Below, piece after piece: positions 57,401 through 62,646 of a stretch of 64,000 nt of DNA. Both the position numbers and the translations under genes were made by a program. The stretch is from Protonemura montana (Eukaryota; Arthropoda; Insecta; Plecoptera; Nemouridae). A model generated the notes under the pieces. That model saw nothing but the letters and a program-made list of their open reading frames with translations, had not been told where the DNA came from and ran no database searches. Position 1 is the first letter of the stretch, and every line of letters begins with the position of its first letter. Location of the stretch: contig OX387604.1 in assembly GCA_947568835.1 (NCBI GenBank), forward strand, positions 19,869,076 through 19,933,075. Reading direction: 5' to 3'.

Positions 57401-58801
57401 CTTTGAGTTTAGGTTTTGGTTATTCTTTGGGTTTTACAGGCTAGGCATTGAACAGTTTTCTACCAATGTAAATAGCGTATTTCGTATTGTGGTTCTGCTC
57501 TCGTGATTATGAACGGTTTCATAGTGATACCGATAGTGATTCTGAAGTGCTTATTTTGTGAACAGTTGAAAATAAAGTATAATATATGTACAAACATGAC
57601 ATTGTCAACGTTTTAAACGTTTTAAACAAGAATCTTGATGAAAAAAGTCGGCACTTGGGTGTGACAGGTTCCAACCCCTGGTAACCACTCCACTCAAGGT
57701 CATCCAGTATCTTAGATTGGGTTCTTGCTAGAAGATATTCTTAGTTGTAGGATTTTGTCTCATTTGCATGCACTCTTCAGGAAATGAACCTCAGCCCAAC
57801 AGTCATTTACATAACTTTTTACAAATGCATTCAGATCAGAATATACTAAAATAAAGATCCTAGGGTCATAACTTTCCTGATATCAATACAATTCTTTTCT
57901 AATGGACACGTAATGCAGGAAAATAAGAACTTGCAAGCGTGACAGGTTGATATCATGCTAAGACACTACACAAACCTTTTAACATGGGAGCCATTAAAAC
58001 AACTAATCCTTTTCTTGCATTTCCTTTTTCCAGAACATCTCGTTCAAGTCATACAGCCGTGACTCTGGCCACGGTGGCTCCGAACAAGAAGATTCCCCTC
58101 GATCGCAAAACACAACAACGGTCAACAGCCTGAACAATTTGCGCTGTCTGAACAACAGCAAAGACATGCGCAGGCAGCCATATATACCACAAGCCGACTA
58201 CTACCACACGTACAACATAACCAACGACTTGTCAGCCGCTTCCCGGTCTGGGGATTCAGACCGCGTGTCTGAATTCTGTCGAGGAGCGCCACACGATCCA
58301 GGCCAGCAGCTGCAGCTGCCGATGGCCCATCACTTGCACCGAACCAAGAAGTCCAACAGCAACCTACTTCGGTCCTCTAGCCCGTGGAACCACACCTACA
58401 CAGAGATCCGAGACGGACGCCCTGTCCTACGCACCCATCACGGCCACCCCAACGACGATCCAGTCTATGAGGAGATCGAACGAAACGACGTAGACATCCA
58501 AGTCTCTGACCTGAGCGACGAAGACGGGAAACGCCAGAGCGACATGAGTCGACAGTCGTCGCGAAGTTACGGGGACAATCGCCCGCTAATCCCATACAGT
58601 CCAGCGGCCGAGAGGAACTTCCACGCTTGTCTGCAGCGACTCAAAGAGCAGCAATCGGCAGAAAACGCTAGCGCTAGGACGGTTGCGGTGCTGGATGGAG
58701 ATACTGTGGTCTGCCATCTGGAACCAGATCACCGATACTACCCACAAGACCCAACGTTCTCCACCAGGGCACTGGTACTTCCTCCTTACAGCGAATGCTA
58801 G
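28927..58801 (+). CDS. ADGRL: Latrophilin-type adhesion GPCR (whole gene, about 15-16 coding exons)
   Basis: Assembled by eye from exons with matching phases, the product is about 1363 residues: signal peptide (1-25), galactose/rhamnose-binding lectin domain (about 30-128), Thr/Ser/Pro linker (130-232), HRM (about 235-310), GAIN with GPS (to about 628), seven TM helices (about 632-875) and a cytoplasmic tail of nearly 490 residues. Lectin + HRM + GAIN + 7TM in this order is diagnostic of latrophilins. The olfactomedin domain of vertebrate ADGRL1-3 is missing, as in invertebrate Cirl/LAT proteins. Family members act at the plasma membrane, bind adhesion ligands such as teneurins, and signal through a tethered agonist exposed at the GPS. 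Intron 1 is about 12.2 kb; the others are 0.3-3 kb. One tail exon (needed by phase) is uncertain, and exon 3 exists in two versions. Confidence 0.93.
29012..30689. other. Intron 1, first part
   Basis: Mostly unique AT-rich sequence. A GGACTGGAA-type 9-bp array with length variants occupies about 29608-29682. Confidence 0.6.
30690..30800. repeat. (GGCT)n array in intron 1
   Basis: About 27 nearly perfect GGCT units followed by GGAA/GGAG-rich sequence (to about 30865). It is the same tetramer as the 8057-8691 array, on the opposite strand. Confidence 0.95.
30801..32820. other. Intron 1, middle part
   Basis: No exon recognised. A TTTCCTTAC 9-bp array lies at about 32389-32440, and GTCGCTAGTC/GTCGCTGGTC repeats at about 32610-32658. 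A good TATA-box-like string (CTATAAAAGG) at about 31229-31238 has no supporting gene start nearby. Confidence 0.5.
32826..32894. repeat. 11-bp array CCTAATTTTAC
   Basis: Six tandem units, four of them perfect TTTTACCCTAA in another register. The reverse strand contains TTAGGG once per unit, but the period is 11, so this is not a telomeric array. Confidence 0.85.
33205..33313. repeat. 7-bp array, GTTCCCT / GTGCCCT / GTGCCAT
   Basis: About 15 heptamers with two variable positions. Confidence 0.85.
33682..33714. repeat. (GT)n microsatellite
   Basis: Interrupted GT dinucleotide run of about 33 bp. Confidence 0.85.
33957..34233. repeat. (CTTTG)n / CTTTGCTTGC compound array
   Basis: CTTTG pentamers at both ends flank a middle section built from CTTTGCTGCTTG units. 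The result is stop-free in several frames, giving spurious Cys/Leu/Ala-rich ORFs on + and SKQ-rich ORFs on -. Confidence 0.95.
34564..34890. repeat. 10-bp minisatellite GGCCCCAGTT
   Basis: About 33 units in constant 10-bp register (GGCCCCAGTT, GGCTTCAGTT, GGCTCCAGTT, GGCGCCAGTT, GGCTTAAGTT). Variation is confined almost entirely to the bases between GGC and AGTT. ORFs with [10 protein letters not shown] are artefacts. Confidence 0.93.
34891..35325. other. Intron 1 spacer
   Basis: Nothing recognised. Confidence 0.4.
35326..35520 (+). mobile_element. SINE-family copy, 5'-truncated
   Basis: TTGTACCGTC, TCAGAAGGGACGTTGAGTC, CTAGACTAGGTAAGGTCCAT, CATCATCATCC, GCGCCATTAGACCAG and GTGCGCCGTTAAACACCA follow the same order as in the full SINE at 22570-23018. 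The 5S head is missing or too diverged to see. Confidence 0.65.
35521..36149. other. Intron 1 spacer
   Basis: Nothing recognised. Confidence 0.4.
36150..36431. repeat. (GGCT)n array, interrupted
   Basis: GGCT tetramers with GACT, GGTT and GGAT variants. The third array of this tetramer in the window and the most diverged of the three. Confidence 0.93.
36432..37764. other. Intron 1 spacer
   Basis: No exon, RNA gene or array recognised. Confidence 0.45.
37765..38012 (+). mobile_element. SINE-family copy with partial 5S-like head
   Basis: Aligns with the minus strand of 22570-23018: CTGCACTGTGTCAGG-ATT-GA and GTGACCA (end of the 5S-like head), CAACTTCACTCGCCTTGC, TTGTTCGCATTGTACCGTGC, GGCTACGTGCCGGCACCGGC, CTAAGCTAGGTTAAAG, then a CATCATCATCATCATCAC tail. 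It has an internal deletion relative to the full copy and lacks the terminal CGTTAAAC block. Confidence 0.75.
38013..38855. other. Intron 1 spacer
   Basis: Overlapping open frames at 38111-38497 on both strands show no recognisable domain. Confidence 0.4.
38861..38890. repeat. Poly-G run
   Basis: About 28 consecutive G. With the long C runs at 7840, 26665, 40292 and 53543 it shows that long G/C homopolymers are common here. Confidence 0.9.
39170..39690 (+). mobile_element. Dispersed repeat family B, copy 3
   Basis: CCAATCTCAACTTTTCACAT, GCTGAGGGTGACGGAAATAA, TTCCTGGGAACAGCCCTTGG, TTTTTCTATCTG, TTTTTGGAGAATT and CAACAACGCCC match copies 1 and 2 in order. Confidence 0.65.
39779..39866. repeat. 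GTCGGCGGC / GTCGGCAGC array
   Basis: A G+C-rich 6/9-bp compound repeat with many CpG. It stands out sharply from the AT-rich intron. Confidence 0.85.
40292..40315. repeat. Poly-C run
   Basis: 24 consecutive C. Confidence 0.95.
40316..41197. other. Intron 1, end
   Basis: No exon recognised. It ends with a TTTGTTTGTTTGTTATTTCAG acceptor. Confidence 0.5.
41198..41390 (+). CDS. ADGRL: Latrophilin exon 2: N-terminal half of the galactose/rhamnose-binding lectin domain
   Basis: Runs in phase 1 and out phase 2 (GGCAG|gtaagt). It encodes [20 protein letters not shown], then a [13 protein letters not shown] segment; ANYGR is a hallmark of SUEL-type lectin domains (PF02140). This half carries four cysteines (ACEG, IECK, TICN, VNCM), which in the family pair within and across the exon 2/3 boundary. 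In latrophilins this domain is the first extracellular module and contacts teneurin. The codon split at the donor (AG|) is completed to Arg by either exon 3a (G) or exon 3b (A). Confidence 0.95.
41391..42938. other. Intron 2 with a CAT-rich SINE tail
   Basis: CTAAGGCTGGGTAGGCTCAT followed by (CAT)n (about 42052-42136), then CACCGACGTCTTAGACCAGTG (42140-42165), matches the 3' part of the SINE family. A GTGTGGGTCT repeat occurs near 41869-41897. No exon recognised. Confidence 0.55.
42939..43045 (+). CDS. ADGRL: Latrophilin exon 3a: C-terminal half of the lectin domain (version A)
   Basis: 107 bp, phase 2 in and phase 1 out. The acceptor is TTTTTCAG; the donor gttggt is weak. It encodes [17 protein letters not shown], then the [17 protein letters not shown] motif typical of the end of latrophilin lectin domains. 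A second 107-bp exon with the same phases and motif pattern starts 322 bp downstream (exon 3b). The two share about 20 of 36 residues, including every cysteine. Using both or neither would break the frame, so the pair should be mutually exclusive. The poor donor could make 3a the regulated or minor choice; this is inference. Confidence 0.88.
43368..43474 (+). CDS. ADGRL: Latrophilin exon 3b: C-terminal half of the lectin domain (version B)
   Basis: 107 bp, phase 2 in and phase 1 out. The acceptor is TTGTTTTATCACCAG and the donor gtatga. It encodes [17 protein letters not shown], then [17 protein letters not shown]. Its cysteines and aromatic positions match exon 3a, while the surface-type residues between NCSV and PCPG differ most. 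The GDPCPGT form is closer to the motif I know from vertebrate latrophilins, so 3b may be the ancestral copy. Neither copy has a stop or frameshift, and synonymous as well as conservative changes separate them. That suggests both are maintained rather than one being a dead duplicate. Confidence 0.9.
43475..44021. other. Intron 3
   Basis: No other exon copy. It ends GTCAATTGCTTCCAG, the acceptor chosen by phase; an earlier AG at about 43980 would read into a stop. Confidence 0.5.
44022..44330 (+). CDS. ADGRL: Latrophilin exon 4: Thr/Ser/Pro/Ala-rich linker
   Basis: Phase 1 in and phase 1 out (ACTA|gtaagg). About 103 residues dominated by Thr, Ser, Pro and Ala, beginning [14 protein letters not shown] and ending VITQASTTS. 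There is no cysteine or globular domain. It sits where vertebrate ADGRL proteins carry the olfactomedin domain, so here the lectin and HRM domains are joined by a likely O-glycosylated, mucin-like stalk as in invertebrate homologues. The frame was chosen because the two alternatives contain stops, although parallel open frames exist because of the codon bias (GC-rich third positions). Confidence 0.82.
44331..45230. other. Intron 4
   Basis: Holds a poly-A run (44499-44514) and the imperfect palindrome at 44887-44985. No exon recognised. It ends in the tandem acceptor TTTTCCAGCAG. Confidence 0.55.
44887..44985. repeat. Imperfect palindrome centred on GTCGAC, with a partial second copy
   Basis: GTGATCTGATGGTGAAGAAG and its continuation to GTCGAC (44887-44911) are mirrored by GTCGACTACTTCACCACCAG to ATCAC (44906-44930), with two mismatches over 25 bp. 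A second, 43-bp-shifted copy (GTAGTCGACTACTTCAC..CCAGATCACGGCAATG) follows. It can form a strong hairpin in RNA or cruciform in DNA. It may be a tiny foldback element. Confidence 0.8.
45231..45869 (+). CDS. ADGRL: Latrophilin exon 5: HRM domain and start of GAIN
   Basis: Phase 1 in and phase 1 out (AATATTT|gtgagt). It encodes the hormone-receptor-motif domain ([20 protein letters not shown], then [16 protein letters not shown] and later DLSECRS-W), almost identical in pattern to vertebrate latrophilin HRMs. GAIN subdomain A follows, a helical stretch with [13 protein letters not shown], an [11 protein letters not shown] helix and a W-x-D-L-S motif, ending in [12 protein letters not shown]. 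The largest exon before the tail. The acceptor is a CAGCAG tandem: using the first AG gives Thr-Val-His, the second gives Met-His, so a one-residue length variant is possible. Confidence 0.96.
45870..46783. other. Intron 5
   Basis: No exon or repeat array recognised. Confidence 0.5.
46784..46998 (+). CDS. ADGRL: Latrophilin exon 6: GAIN domain, middle part
   Basis: Phase 1 in, phase 0 out (CTTCAG|gtttct). It encodes [20 protein letters not shown] and then a strand-rich segment ending [16 protein letters not shown], corresponding to the ENVVLEVTV...VVFILYNNL region of vertebrate latrophilins. In the middle lies a Ser-His-Asp repeat ([11 protein letters not shown], about 46868-46899) produced by three tandem in-frame copies of a 12-bp unit, CACGACTCGAST, so a minisatellite has grown inside the coding sequence at a GAIN loop. 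Confidence 0.93.
47521..47729 (+). CDS. ADGRL: Latrophilin exon 7: GAIN domain, beta-sandwich part
   Basis: Phase 0 in and phase 2 out (CTATGAG|gtcagc). It encodes [17 protein letters not shown], a [13 protein letters not shown] strand pair that matches the VNSQVIAASINKES region of vertebrate latrophilins, then [13 protein letters not shown], and ends with the first GPS cysteine and tryptophan in ACVFWDYTM. The exon boundary inside the GPS motif is joined cleanly to exon 8 by AG|T (Ser). Confidence 0.95.
47730..48137. other. Intron 7
   Basis: Contains the tRNA-derived repeat at about 47860-47985. Nothing else was recognised. Confidence 0.5.
47860..47985 (-). mobile_element. tRNA-derived SINE or tRNA pseudogene
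   Basis: On the minus strand TAGCTCAATTGG (47960-47971) fits the RNA polymerase III A box and GAGTTCGAGTCC (47917-47928) fits the B box, at the spacing found in tRNAs. The T-stem is badly mispaired and there is no clean acceptor stem, so it is not a working tRNA. After the B box it continues into unrelated sequence and an A+T-rich (TAATAA) tail, which suggests a SINE. Confidence 0.6.
48138..48363 (+). CDS. ADGRL: Latrophilin exon 8: GPS cleavage site, tethered agonist and TM1
   Basis: Phase 2 in and phase 0 out (CTTAAG|gtgaga). It encodes [20 protein letters not shown], then [13 protein letters not shown]. The GPS is complete: W-x-x-x-GC, THTTCxCxHLT and the HL/T scissile site (about Leu610/Thr611), so self-cleavage and a TNFAVLM tethered agonist identical to vertebrate latrophilins are predicted. 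TM1 follows ([20 protein letters not shown]..., about 632-656), ending with FRGLK. Confidence 0.97.
48364..49052. other. Intron 8
   Basis: No exon recognised. Short GGACACA repeats occur near 48970-49005. Confidence 0.5.
49053..49218 (+). CDS. ADGRL: Latrophilin exon 9: TM2 and TM3
   Basis: Phase 0 in and phase 1 out (GAAG|gtaaac). It encodes [20 protein letters not shown] (ICL1 and TM2), a short loop [11 protein letters not shown] with the conserved extracellular cysteine, and TM3 ([19 protein letters not shown]). The R-TTIHKNLC and LLHFFFL-AFAWM-LEG motifs are typical of adhesion GPCRs of the latrophilin group. Confidence 0.97.
49219..49652. other. Intron 9
   Basis: Nothing recognised besides splice sites. 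Confidence 0.5.
49653..49867 (+). CDS. ADGRL: Latrophilin exon 10: TM4, second extracellular loop, TM5
   Basis: Phase 1 in and phase 0 out (ATACTT|gtaagt). It encodes [20 protein letters not shown] (end of TM3 and ICL2), [19 protein letters not shown] (TM4), [17 protein letters not shown] (ECL2 with the conserved Cys-Trp) and [15 protein letters not shown] (TM5). The SYGTE-x-CWLR-DN-F-IWSF/IFSF-GPV pattern closely matches vertebrate latrophilins. Confidence 0.97.
49868..50358. other. Intron 10
   Basis: Nothing recognised. Confidence 0.45.
50359..50462 (+). CDS. ADGRL: Latrophilin exon 11: end of TM5 and third intracellular loop
   Basis: Phase 0 in and phase 2 out (GCAAG|gtatat). It encodes [20 protein letters not shown] and [14 protein letters not shown]. 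It corresponds to the VNLVFLMVTLHKM...SRLDNIK segment of ADGRL1. No additional exon is needed between this and the TM6 exon. Confidence 0.95.
50463..52207. other. Intron 11
   Basis: Holds an A-rich/TAATAA-rich stretch (about 51010-51140) and C9 plus (TCTC)n (51219-51245). A 72-codon frame at 51361-51579 encodes a hydrophobic stretch but lacks matching splice sites and homology. No exon accepted. Confidence 0.5.
52208..52376 (+). CDS. ADGRL: Latrophilin exon 12: TM6 and TM7
   Basis: Phase 2 in and phase 0 out (GAGAAG|gtaaga). It encodes [20 protein letters not shown] (TM6 with the LGLTW-FGLLY motif), the short LNQES loop, and [20 protein letters not shown] (TM7), followed by FHCVQNEK. It aligns without gaps with vertebrate latrophilins. 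Confidence 0.97.
52377..52866. other. Intron 12
   Basis: Nothing recognised. It ends in a pyrimidine-rich CTTTTCCTTTGTTTTTAG acceptor. Confidence 0.5.
52867..53191 (+). CDS. ADGRL: Latrophilin exon 13: start of the cytoplasmic tail
   Basis: Phase 0 in and phase 1 out (TCAAG|gtactg). It encodes [20 protein letters not shown], which matches the KVHKEYSKCLRHSYCC juxtamembrane segment, then a low-complexity stretch rich in Ser, Asn, Pro and Gly ([33 protein letters not shown]). If the donor at 53191 is not used, the frame continues 40 codons and stops at 53311-53313 (TAA), giving a possible short-tail isoform by intron retention. Confidence 0.92.
53192..54634. other. Intron 13
   Basis: Holds a C20 run at 53543-53562 and otherwise unremarkable sequence. 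Confidence 0.45.
54635..54711 (+). CDS. ADGRL: Candidate small tail exon (tentative)
   Basis: Exon 13 ends in phase 1 and exon 15 must be read in phase 0, so an exon of 3n+2 bases is needed between them. This 77-bp candidate (acceptor CTCCATTAG, donor AAG|gtaaga) fits exactly: it is open in the required frame, encoding [20 protein letters not shown] plus a few residues, and brings the total coding length to a multiple of 3. However, the acceptor is mediocre and the sequence has no recognisable homology. Another exon could fill the role. Confidence 0.25.
55183..55467 (+). CDS. ADGRL: Latrophilin tail exon 15
   Basis: A strong acceptor (TTGTGTTGTCCATTCTAG) and donor (TGGAAG|gtgagc) bound 285 bp. 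Only the frame that is phase 0 at both ends joins to the last exon; it is open throughout and encodes [20 protein letters not shown], then a segment with [19 protein letters not shown] and ending PLHRPLMWK. Two other frames are partly open because of a CAACAACAACAG repeat (about 55218-55250), which read in another frame gives a poly-Gln/His stretch. Not recognisable as a domain; part of the disordered tail. Confidence 0.7.
55468..58033. other. Last intron
   Basis: Contains ACCCACCCAGT repeats (about 55507-55568), a possible alternative terminal exon (56035-56226), and a repeat shared with 59355-59480 (about 56940-57020). No other exon recognised. Confidence 0.5.
56035..56226 (+). CDS. Possible alternative 3'-terminal exon of the latrophilin gene
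   Basis: An excellent acceptor (TATTTACTAATTTCTTGCAG) opens a frame in phase 0, the phase needed after exon 15. It encodes about 63 residues ([20 protein letters not shown]..., later [15 protein letters not shown]) and stops at 56224-56226; AATAAA follows at 56290-56295. Used as a terminal exon it would replace the normal 255-residue last exon. No homology recognised, and the reading could be chance. Confidence 0.25.
   Translation, partial: KKHISVWLTLESTSQVRQHFMYFAYRFICNYFIAESSKKRLAHLLPACFRMLNNRSRTWNVPT
58034..58801 (+). CDS. ADGRL: Latrophilin last exon: C-terminal tail
   Basis: The acceptor is CCTTTTTCCAG, phase 0, open for 255 codons to TAG at 58799-58801. It encodes [20 protein letters not shown] and a hydrophilic, Ser/Arg/Asp-rich tail with YxxY-type segments ([16 protein letters not shown]), a [12 protein letters not shown] motif, an acidic DLSDEDGKR patch, and the end [11 protein letters not shown]. 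The PVYEEIER motif resembles one I associate with invertebrate latrophilin tails (possible phosphotyrosine/SH2 site; inference). G+C content and codon use are clearly higher than in the flanking introns. Confidence 0.93.
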   Translation, partial: NISFKSYSRDSGHGGSEQEDSPRSQNTTTVNSLNNLRCLNNSKDMRRQPYIPQADYYHTYNITNDLSAASRSGDSDRVSEFCRGAPHDPGQQLQLPMAHHLHRTKKSNSNLLRSSSPWNHTYTEIRDGRPVLRTHHGHPNDDPVYEEIERNDVDIQVSDLSDEDGKRQSDMSRQSSRSYGDNRPLIPYSPAAERNFHACLQRLKEQQSAENASARTVAVLDGDTVVCHLEPDHRYYPQDPTFSTRALVLPPYSEC

Positions 58802-59190
58802 ACCTGCGGCACTGCTCGATCCCAGTTGTGGAAACACCAGTGCTTGCGTAAGATGTGTCAAGACAGTAGAGTTAAACGATCAATTATGGAGAATCCAAAC
58901 ATTCTCTGTGAAAATATAAGTTCTTCATATAATCCCACAAAAAATATACCTTCCATTGAAATTTATGACTCTGTATTGCCTTACAATAAGCACAGCTGCT
59001 AATTAATTATTTTAACAATCAACAATTAGCATTTGTATTAGTTTTGTTGTAAATATCAGTGTATATAAAAAAAGAGTGATGTGTAAATGTAAAACACTGG
59101 GAGAAATCTCAGTATAGAGGCTCACATTATTATATACATATTATTTAGCCTCTTGTTAATAAGACAAATAAAACAACCTGTGATGATGCC
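58802..59190 (+). other. ADGRL: Latrophilin 3' UTR with polyadenylation signal
   Basis: AT-rich sequence after the stop, with AATAAA at 59167-59172 and a second AATAAA at 59278-59283. Either would place the transcript end roughly 400-500 bp past the stop and about 400-500 bp from the end of the converging fibulin gene. Confidence 0.6.
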
Positions 59191-59706
59191 ATTGAATGAA
59201 ATGGTGTGAGTGTATGAAGCTAGGGAAGACTGAAGAGTTGTAAACTACAAATCAGATTGAATTGCACAATGTTTGCAAATAAATTATTTAAAAGTTATTT
59301 GTAATAGTTTTCTTTTTCTGGGAATTGAACCAAAATAAATTAGAATTCAGATTGGACATGAGTTAAGGGGAAGTGGAAAGTGTTACGTAACAAATCGAGA
59401 GAAGGAAGCGGTGATAAGCTGCGATATATCGCTTGTGTTGGTAAACGTTTCAGCTAGTGTCTTGGTCACTTGCTAAGGCCTCAATCGCCTCGCTTCACTC
59501 TGGCTAGACATTCTACACTGAAATCTCTCACGTCATTGCAATCTCATCGTTTTTACTAAATGCCCACTCTGGTGGTGCAAATGGATCAAAACCCAAGCAA
59601 GCTGAAACAATCTAGAACTTAAATTATTGGGTAGGTGCACAAATATCTTCCCAAATGTTGACCACTCTACGTGGTGATCAAACCTATAATCGAACCTGAG
59701 AAGAAA
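59191..59706. other. Intergenic stretch between converging genes
   Basis: About 500 bp between the two 3' ends. It includes a repeat (GTGTTACGTAACAAATCGAG, about 59375) also found at about 56970 in the last latrophilin intron. It presumably contains the 3' UTR of the fibulin D-type transcript. Confidence 0.45.
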
Positions 59707-59970
59707 TCAGAAATAGTGTTCTGCCACAGTTATACTGATCGCAGCAATGTGCTTAGTGACCATCAAGTGTCTTCTTTGTGTTGGTACTGTCAGCTGGATC
59801 ATTAAGTCAAATTGCTTGGGTCCTTGGACAGACCTAGCTAGTGTTAGCTCCCCCATTCCACGAAGCATTACGAATTCAAAGTATCCTTCATCGTTGCCTC
59901 GTACAATTTGGAAACTTGCTTTCAATGAAGCTCCATTTTTCTCAGTGACAGCCTGTATTCTCGTTAACAC
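59707..59970 (-). CDS. FBLN1: Fibulin-1 last exon, D-type end (second half of the FC domain)
   Basis: Minus strand, acceptor TTGTTACTCAG, phase 0, TGA stop at 59707-59709. It encodes VLTRIQAVTEKNGASLKASF, then QIVRGNDEGYFEFVMLRG, and ends KHIAAISITVAEHYF. It matches the second half of the fibulin C-terminal domain (in human fibulin-1D: a FLRAIT segment, an ITEGN-x-x-x-x-F segment and a VRIFVSEYWF end). It joins in frame to the exon at 60951-61086. The domain mediates matrix interactions in fibulins. Together the two exons form the alternative to the single-exon C-type end at 62647-63055. Confidence 0.85.
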   Translation of the reverse strand: MLTRIQAVTEKNGASLKASFQIVRGNDEGYFEFVMLRGMGELTLARSVQGPKQFDLMIQLTVPTQRRHLMVTKHIAAISITVAEHYF

Positions 59971-60950
59971 CTGAGTAACAATTGCACACACATTTTATTT
60001 TATTAACATCAAATGTATTTTAAAATTAGTTTATAAAATGACTAGTCCACCAATTGTTGACTTGAACTTAGATTAACTAGGCTACATAAAAAGCGAGTTA
60101 AATGCTTGTAAAAAATCTTTAGATTTGGACCAAATTTTTGATTTGATTTAATTGTTTTTTTGTTTTGATTTAATTAGTACAAAAGAAAATCAAGCAGGAA
60201 TTTCCCATTGAAAATCTTAACCAAAATTCTTAGTTTATTAAATTGATAAAACATGCAGACAGAATTTTTATTTACAGATTCAAAAGCAGCAAACCATGTT
60301 TTATCTGAAAAGATTATTTTCTGAATTTCCATTCGCTGACAATGGCTTAGAATTCCGTAAAAAAGTGTTGTCAAAGTAATCGCACATTTTCATTTTGACG
60401 GCAAACACATCAGAGTTTCTGACAAAAGACTGGCAATCAAAGATCTCGCAATCATGTAGTATTGTTTCAAATCAATGTCCCTCTGAGGGGCTCCAAAGAG
60501 TTTCGTCTGTTTTTGTATCTTATTTTATTAGAACACTCAGACAAAAACAATTTATCAATATAATCATTATTCTGCATTCAACACAAAATTTCAATTTCTA
60601 GGCAAATTGACTGGCAGGTATACGAGAAAAAATAATATTAAGTCATTAGACGGTAAGACATGGTAAAAGCAATTTTACTGGTACGAACATATTTGTGTTT
60701 GCATTGTGAGTACAATTCACATTATTTAATGAGCATACTAAATGCCGAAACTAAATGCCACTGAAGACAGAATCCCTGAAAAAAAGTGACGCAAGAGCTT
60801 GCCACCGAACAGAAAATGACTTTTACTTTGGATATTTCACAGCCAGTGTCTTCACTACATAAACTTTAATAAGCACGACGGAGACTATCTTTAACAAGAG
60901 GGGAGAGAAAAAGCGAGTAAGTAATTTAATAGAATGCATGCTTTGCTTAC
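59971..60950. other. Intron between the two D-type exons
   Basis: AT-rich, nothing recognised. Confidence 0.5.
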
Positions 60951-61086
60951 CAGTGGATTTGCTAGAACAATCATAGACGGAATTGAAATGGAATAGTATG
61001 TAACAGACTTTGTCTTTTTCTTGTGACATACTGAATCGTTAGGGATACACATTCGTCTGCACATGATGCTGTGTTCCGTAAATTCC
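60951..61086 (-). CDS. FBLN1: Fibulin-1 D-type exon (end of last EGF, first half of FC domain)
   Basis: Minus strand, acceptor CATATACTTTTCTTTCAG, donor CACTG|gtaagc; phase 2 in, phase 0 out. It encodes EFTEHSIMCRRMCIPNDSVC, then KSVTYYSISIPSMIVLANPL. The C-x-x-x-C-x-PND-x-x-C pattern and the IS-PS/T block match human fibulin-1D (CMKSCRPNDVTC, HTVISLPTF). The phase-2 entry is compatible with the donor of the upstream EGF exon (63509), exactly like the C-type exon, so splicing can choose either end. Confidence 0.82.
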
Positions 61087-62646
61087 CTGAAAGAAAAGTA
61101 TATGCAGTACAACTTACATGAATTTAGAAATATGACTTAACTGCTAAGAATTTGGGTATTTTTTACGGTATTCTAAAATCTGATAGCTAACAAAATCTGA
61201 TTGTTTTTTCTACTGACAGGATGTCTAGCCAAGAGCAAGTGCGCAGTGTTGCTTAACTTCAGTGATCTCTCGAGGATCAGTATTTCCAACGCGACAAACC
61301 ATTCGGTGGTCACCCATCTAGTACTGGGCCCAATGCAGTGTTACTTAACTTGCATGATCTCACAAGGATTGGTGTTTCCAACATGACAAACTGTTTGGCT
61401 TAGTGCATACATATTCATCTGTATATGTGTGTACAGTGTGTGTATCTATGCACAGGTACAACTGGTACGTCGATTTGGTGCGTAGATTCAGGATTTGGCT
61501 TCATACTTGCTGGGATCAAGTTTCATCGTGTAAAAACCACGTGTAAGAATGGGGGTTTTCTAGATGGGTTTCCTGGCCTAATATATATCATAAAAAGCAC
61601 AGATTTTTGCCCAATATAACATCGAAAGTTTTTTTTGGCTATGTCCTCGTATCCTTTTTATCTTCGATCACCTTTCACTAATCTTTGCCCTGGCACCAAA
61701 ATATCTCACCAGCCGCTACTGACAACGAACCTACTGATGTTAGTCGTAGCATAAATTATTGCTTTTATTTGTGAGCTAGGACATAAATAAATAAGGTGGA
61801 TATCAGTGGAAGTCAAGACTTTACAAACACTTTTTTAATATATGTCTGTATTTTATTTTGTTGTAGCCAATGGAAATTCTTTGCTCAATTCATACAATAG
61901 TCAAATGTGGACAAGGCACATTACCAAAAGTATTAAGACAAAGTTTTGACTACATTTCTTTCTCTCTATCCCTGCCTGGTTTTCTCCAGTTTTATTTAAA
62001 AAGAATATTGAATTTTGAATATTGAATTTATAACTTATACTTTATAGCCATGCATAAATAATTGTATTTTAGCCTGGACGAAAAAACGTTTAAGTAGGTA
62101 AATGCTAGTGAATATAATTTGAAATTAGACACATATCATAATTGATAGATAAATTGTGTCATTTCCACCAGAAGAAAATAATTTTCTTCAATTTTACAAT
62201 CCCAGCTCAACTTTGCTACCAAAGTGATAAGATGAACCATGCTACAGATGAACTCAAAGGTGCTACTGTAGTGTGTGGCTTTTATTATTTGCACTTATTC
62301 TCGAAGAAAAAAATGTTATAACTGTGAATAGCATGCCTACTGGTGCACGTGAAAGCCACTTCCTTTACGAGCTCAGCAAGACAATTTTATGCAGACATGG
62401 ACGTACAGAGACGTTTCACAAAAGCTGACAAAAATTTGCTGTTCGGGGCCTAGATGTCGAAGCAACAACTACTAACAATCAATCTGAACCAGGTTTTTTT
62501 TATCTCCTAGCTTACATCTACAGAAAAACTCTAGTTAAAATCTACGATCATCTAACCAATCTGGAACTTCTCTATATTTTCAATTAGTGGAAAACACACC
62601 ACTAGCCATGCAGTGAAATAAAATTAACACGTAAAATCGATTTTCA
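61087..62646. other. Intron / 3' UTR region between C- and D-type ends
   Basis: On the minus strand this begins as the 3' UTR of the C-type exon; AATAAA (minus) lies at 62281-62286. It also contains a 5S-rRNA-like dimer (61230-61405). No other exon recognised. Confidence 0.5.
61230..61405 (-). mobile_element. Dimeric 5S-rRNA-derived sequence (SINE head)
   Basis: On the minus strand one nearly full 5S-like unit (TTTGTCATGTTGGAAACACC, GAGATCA, AAGTTAAGTAACACTGC, GGGCCCAGTACTAGATGGGT, GACCACC) is followed directly by a second unit lacking its end (GTTTGTCGCGTTGGAAATAC, GAGAGATCACTGAAGTTAAG, CAACACTGCGC). Both share departures from canonical 5S rRNA (ATGTTGGAAACACC, AACACTGCGC) with the SINE at 22570-23018, so they belong to that family rather than being 5S gene copies. 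Not expected to yield functional 5S rRNA. Confidence 0.8.
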
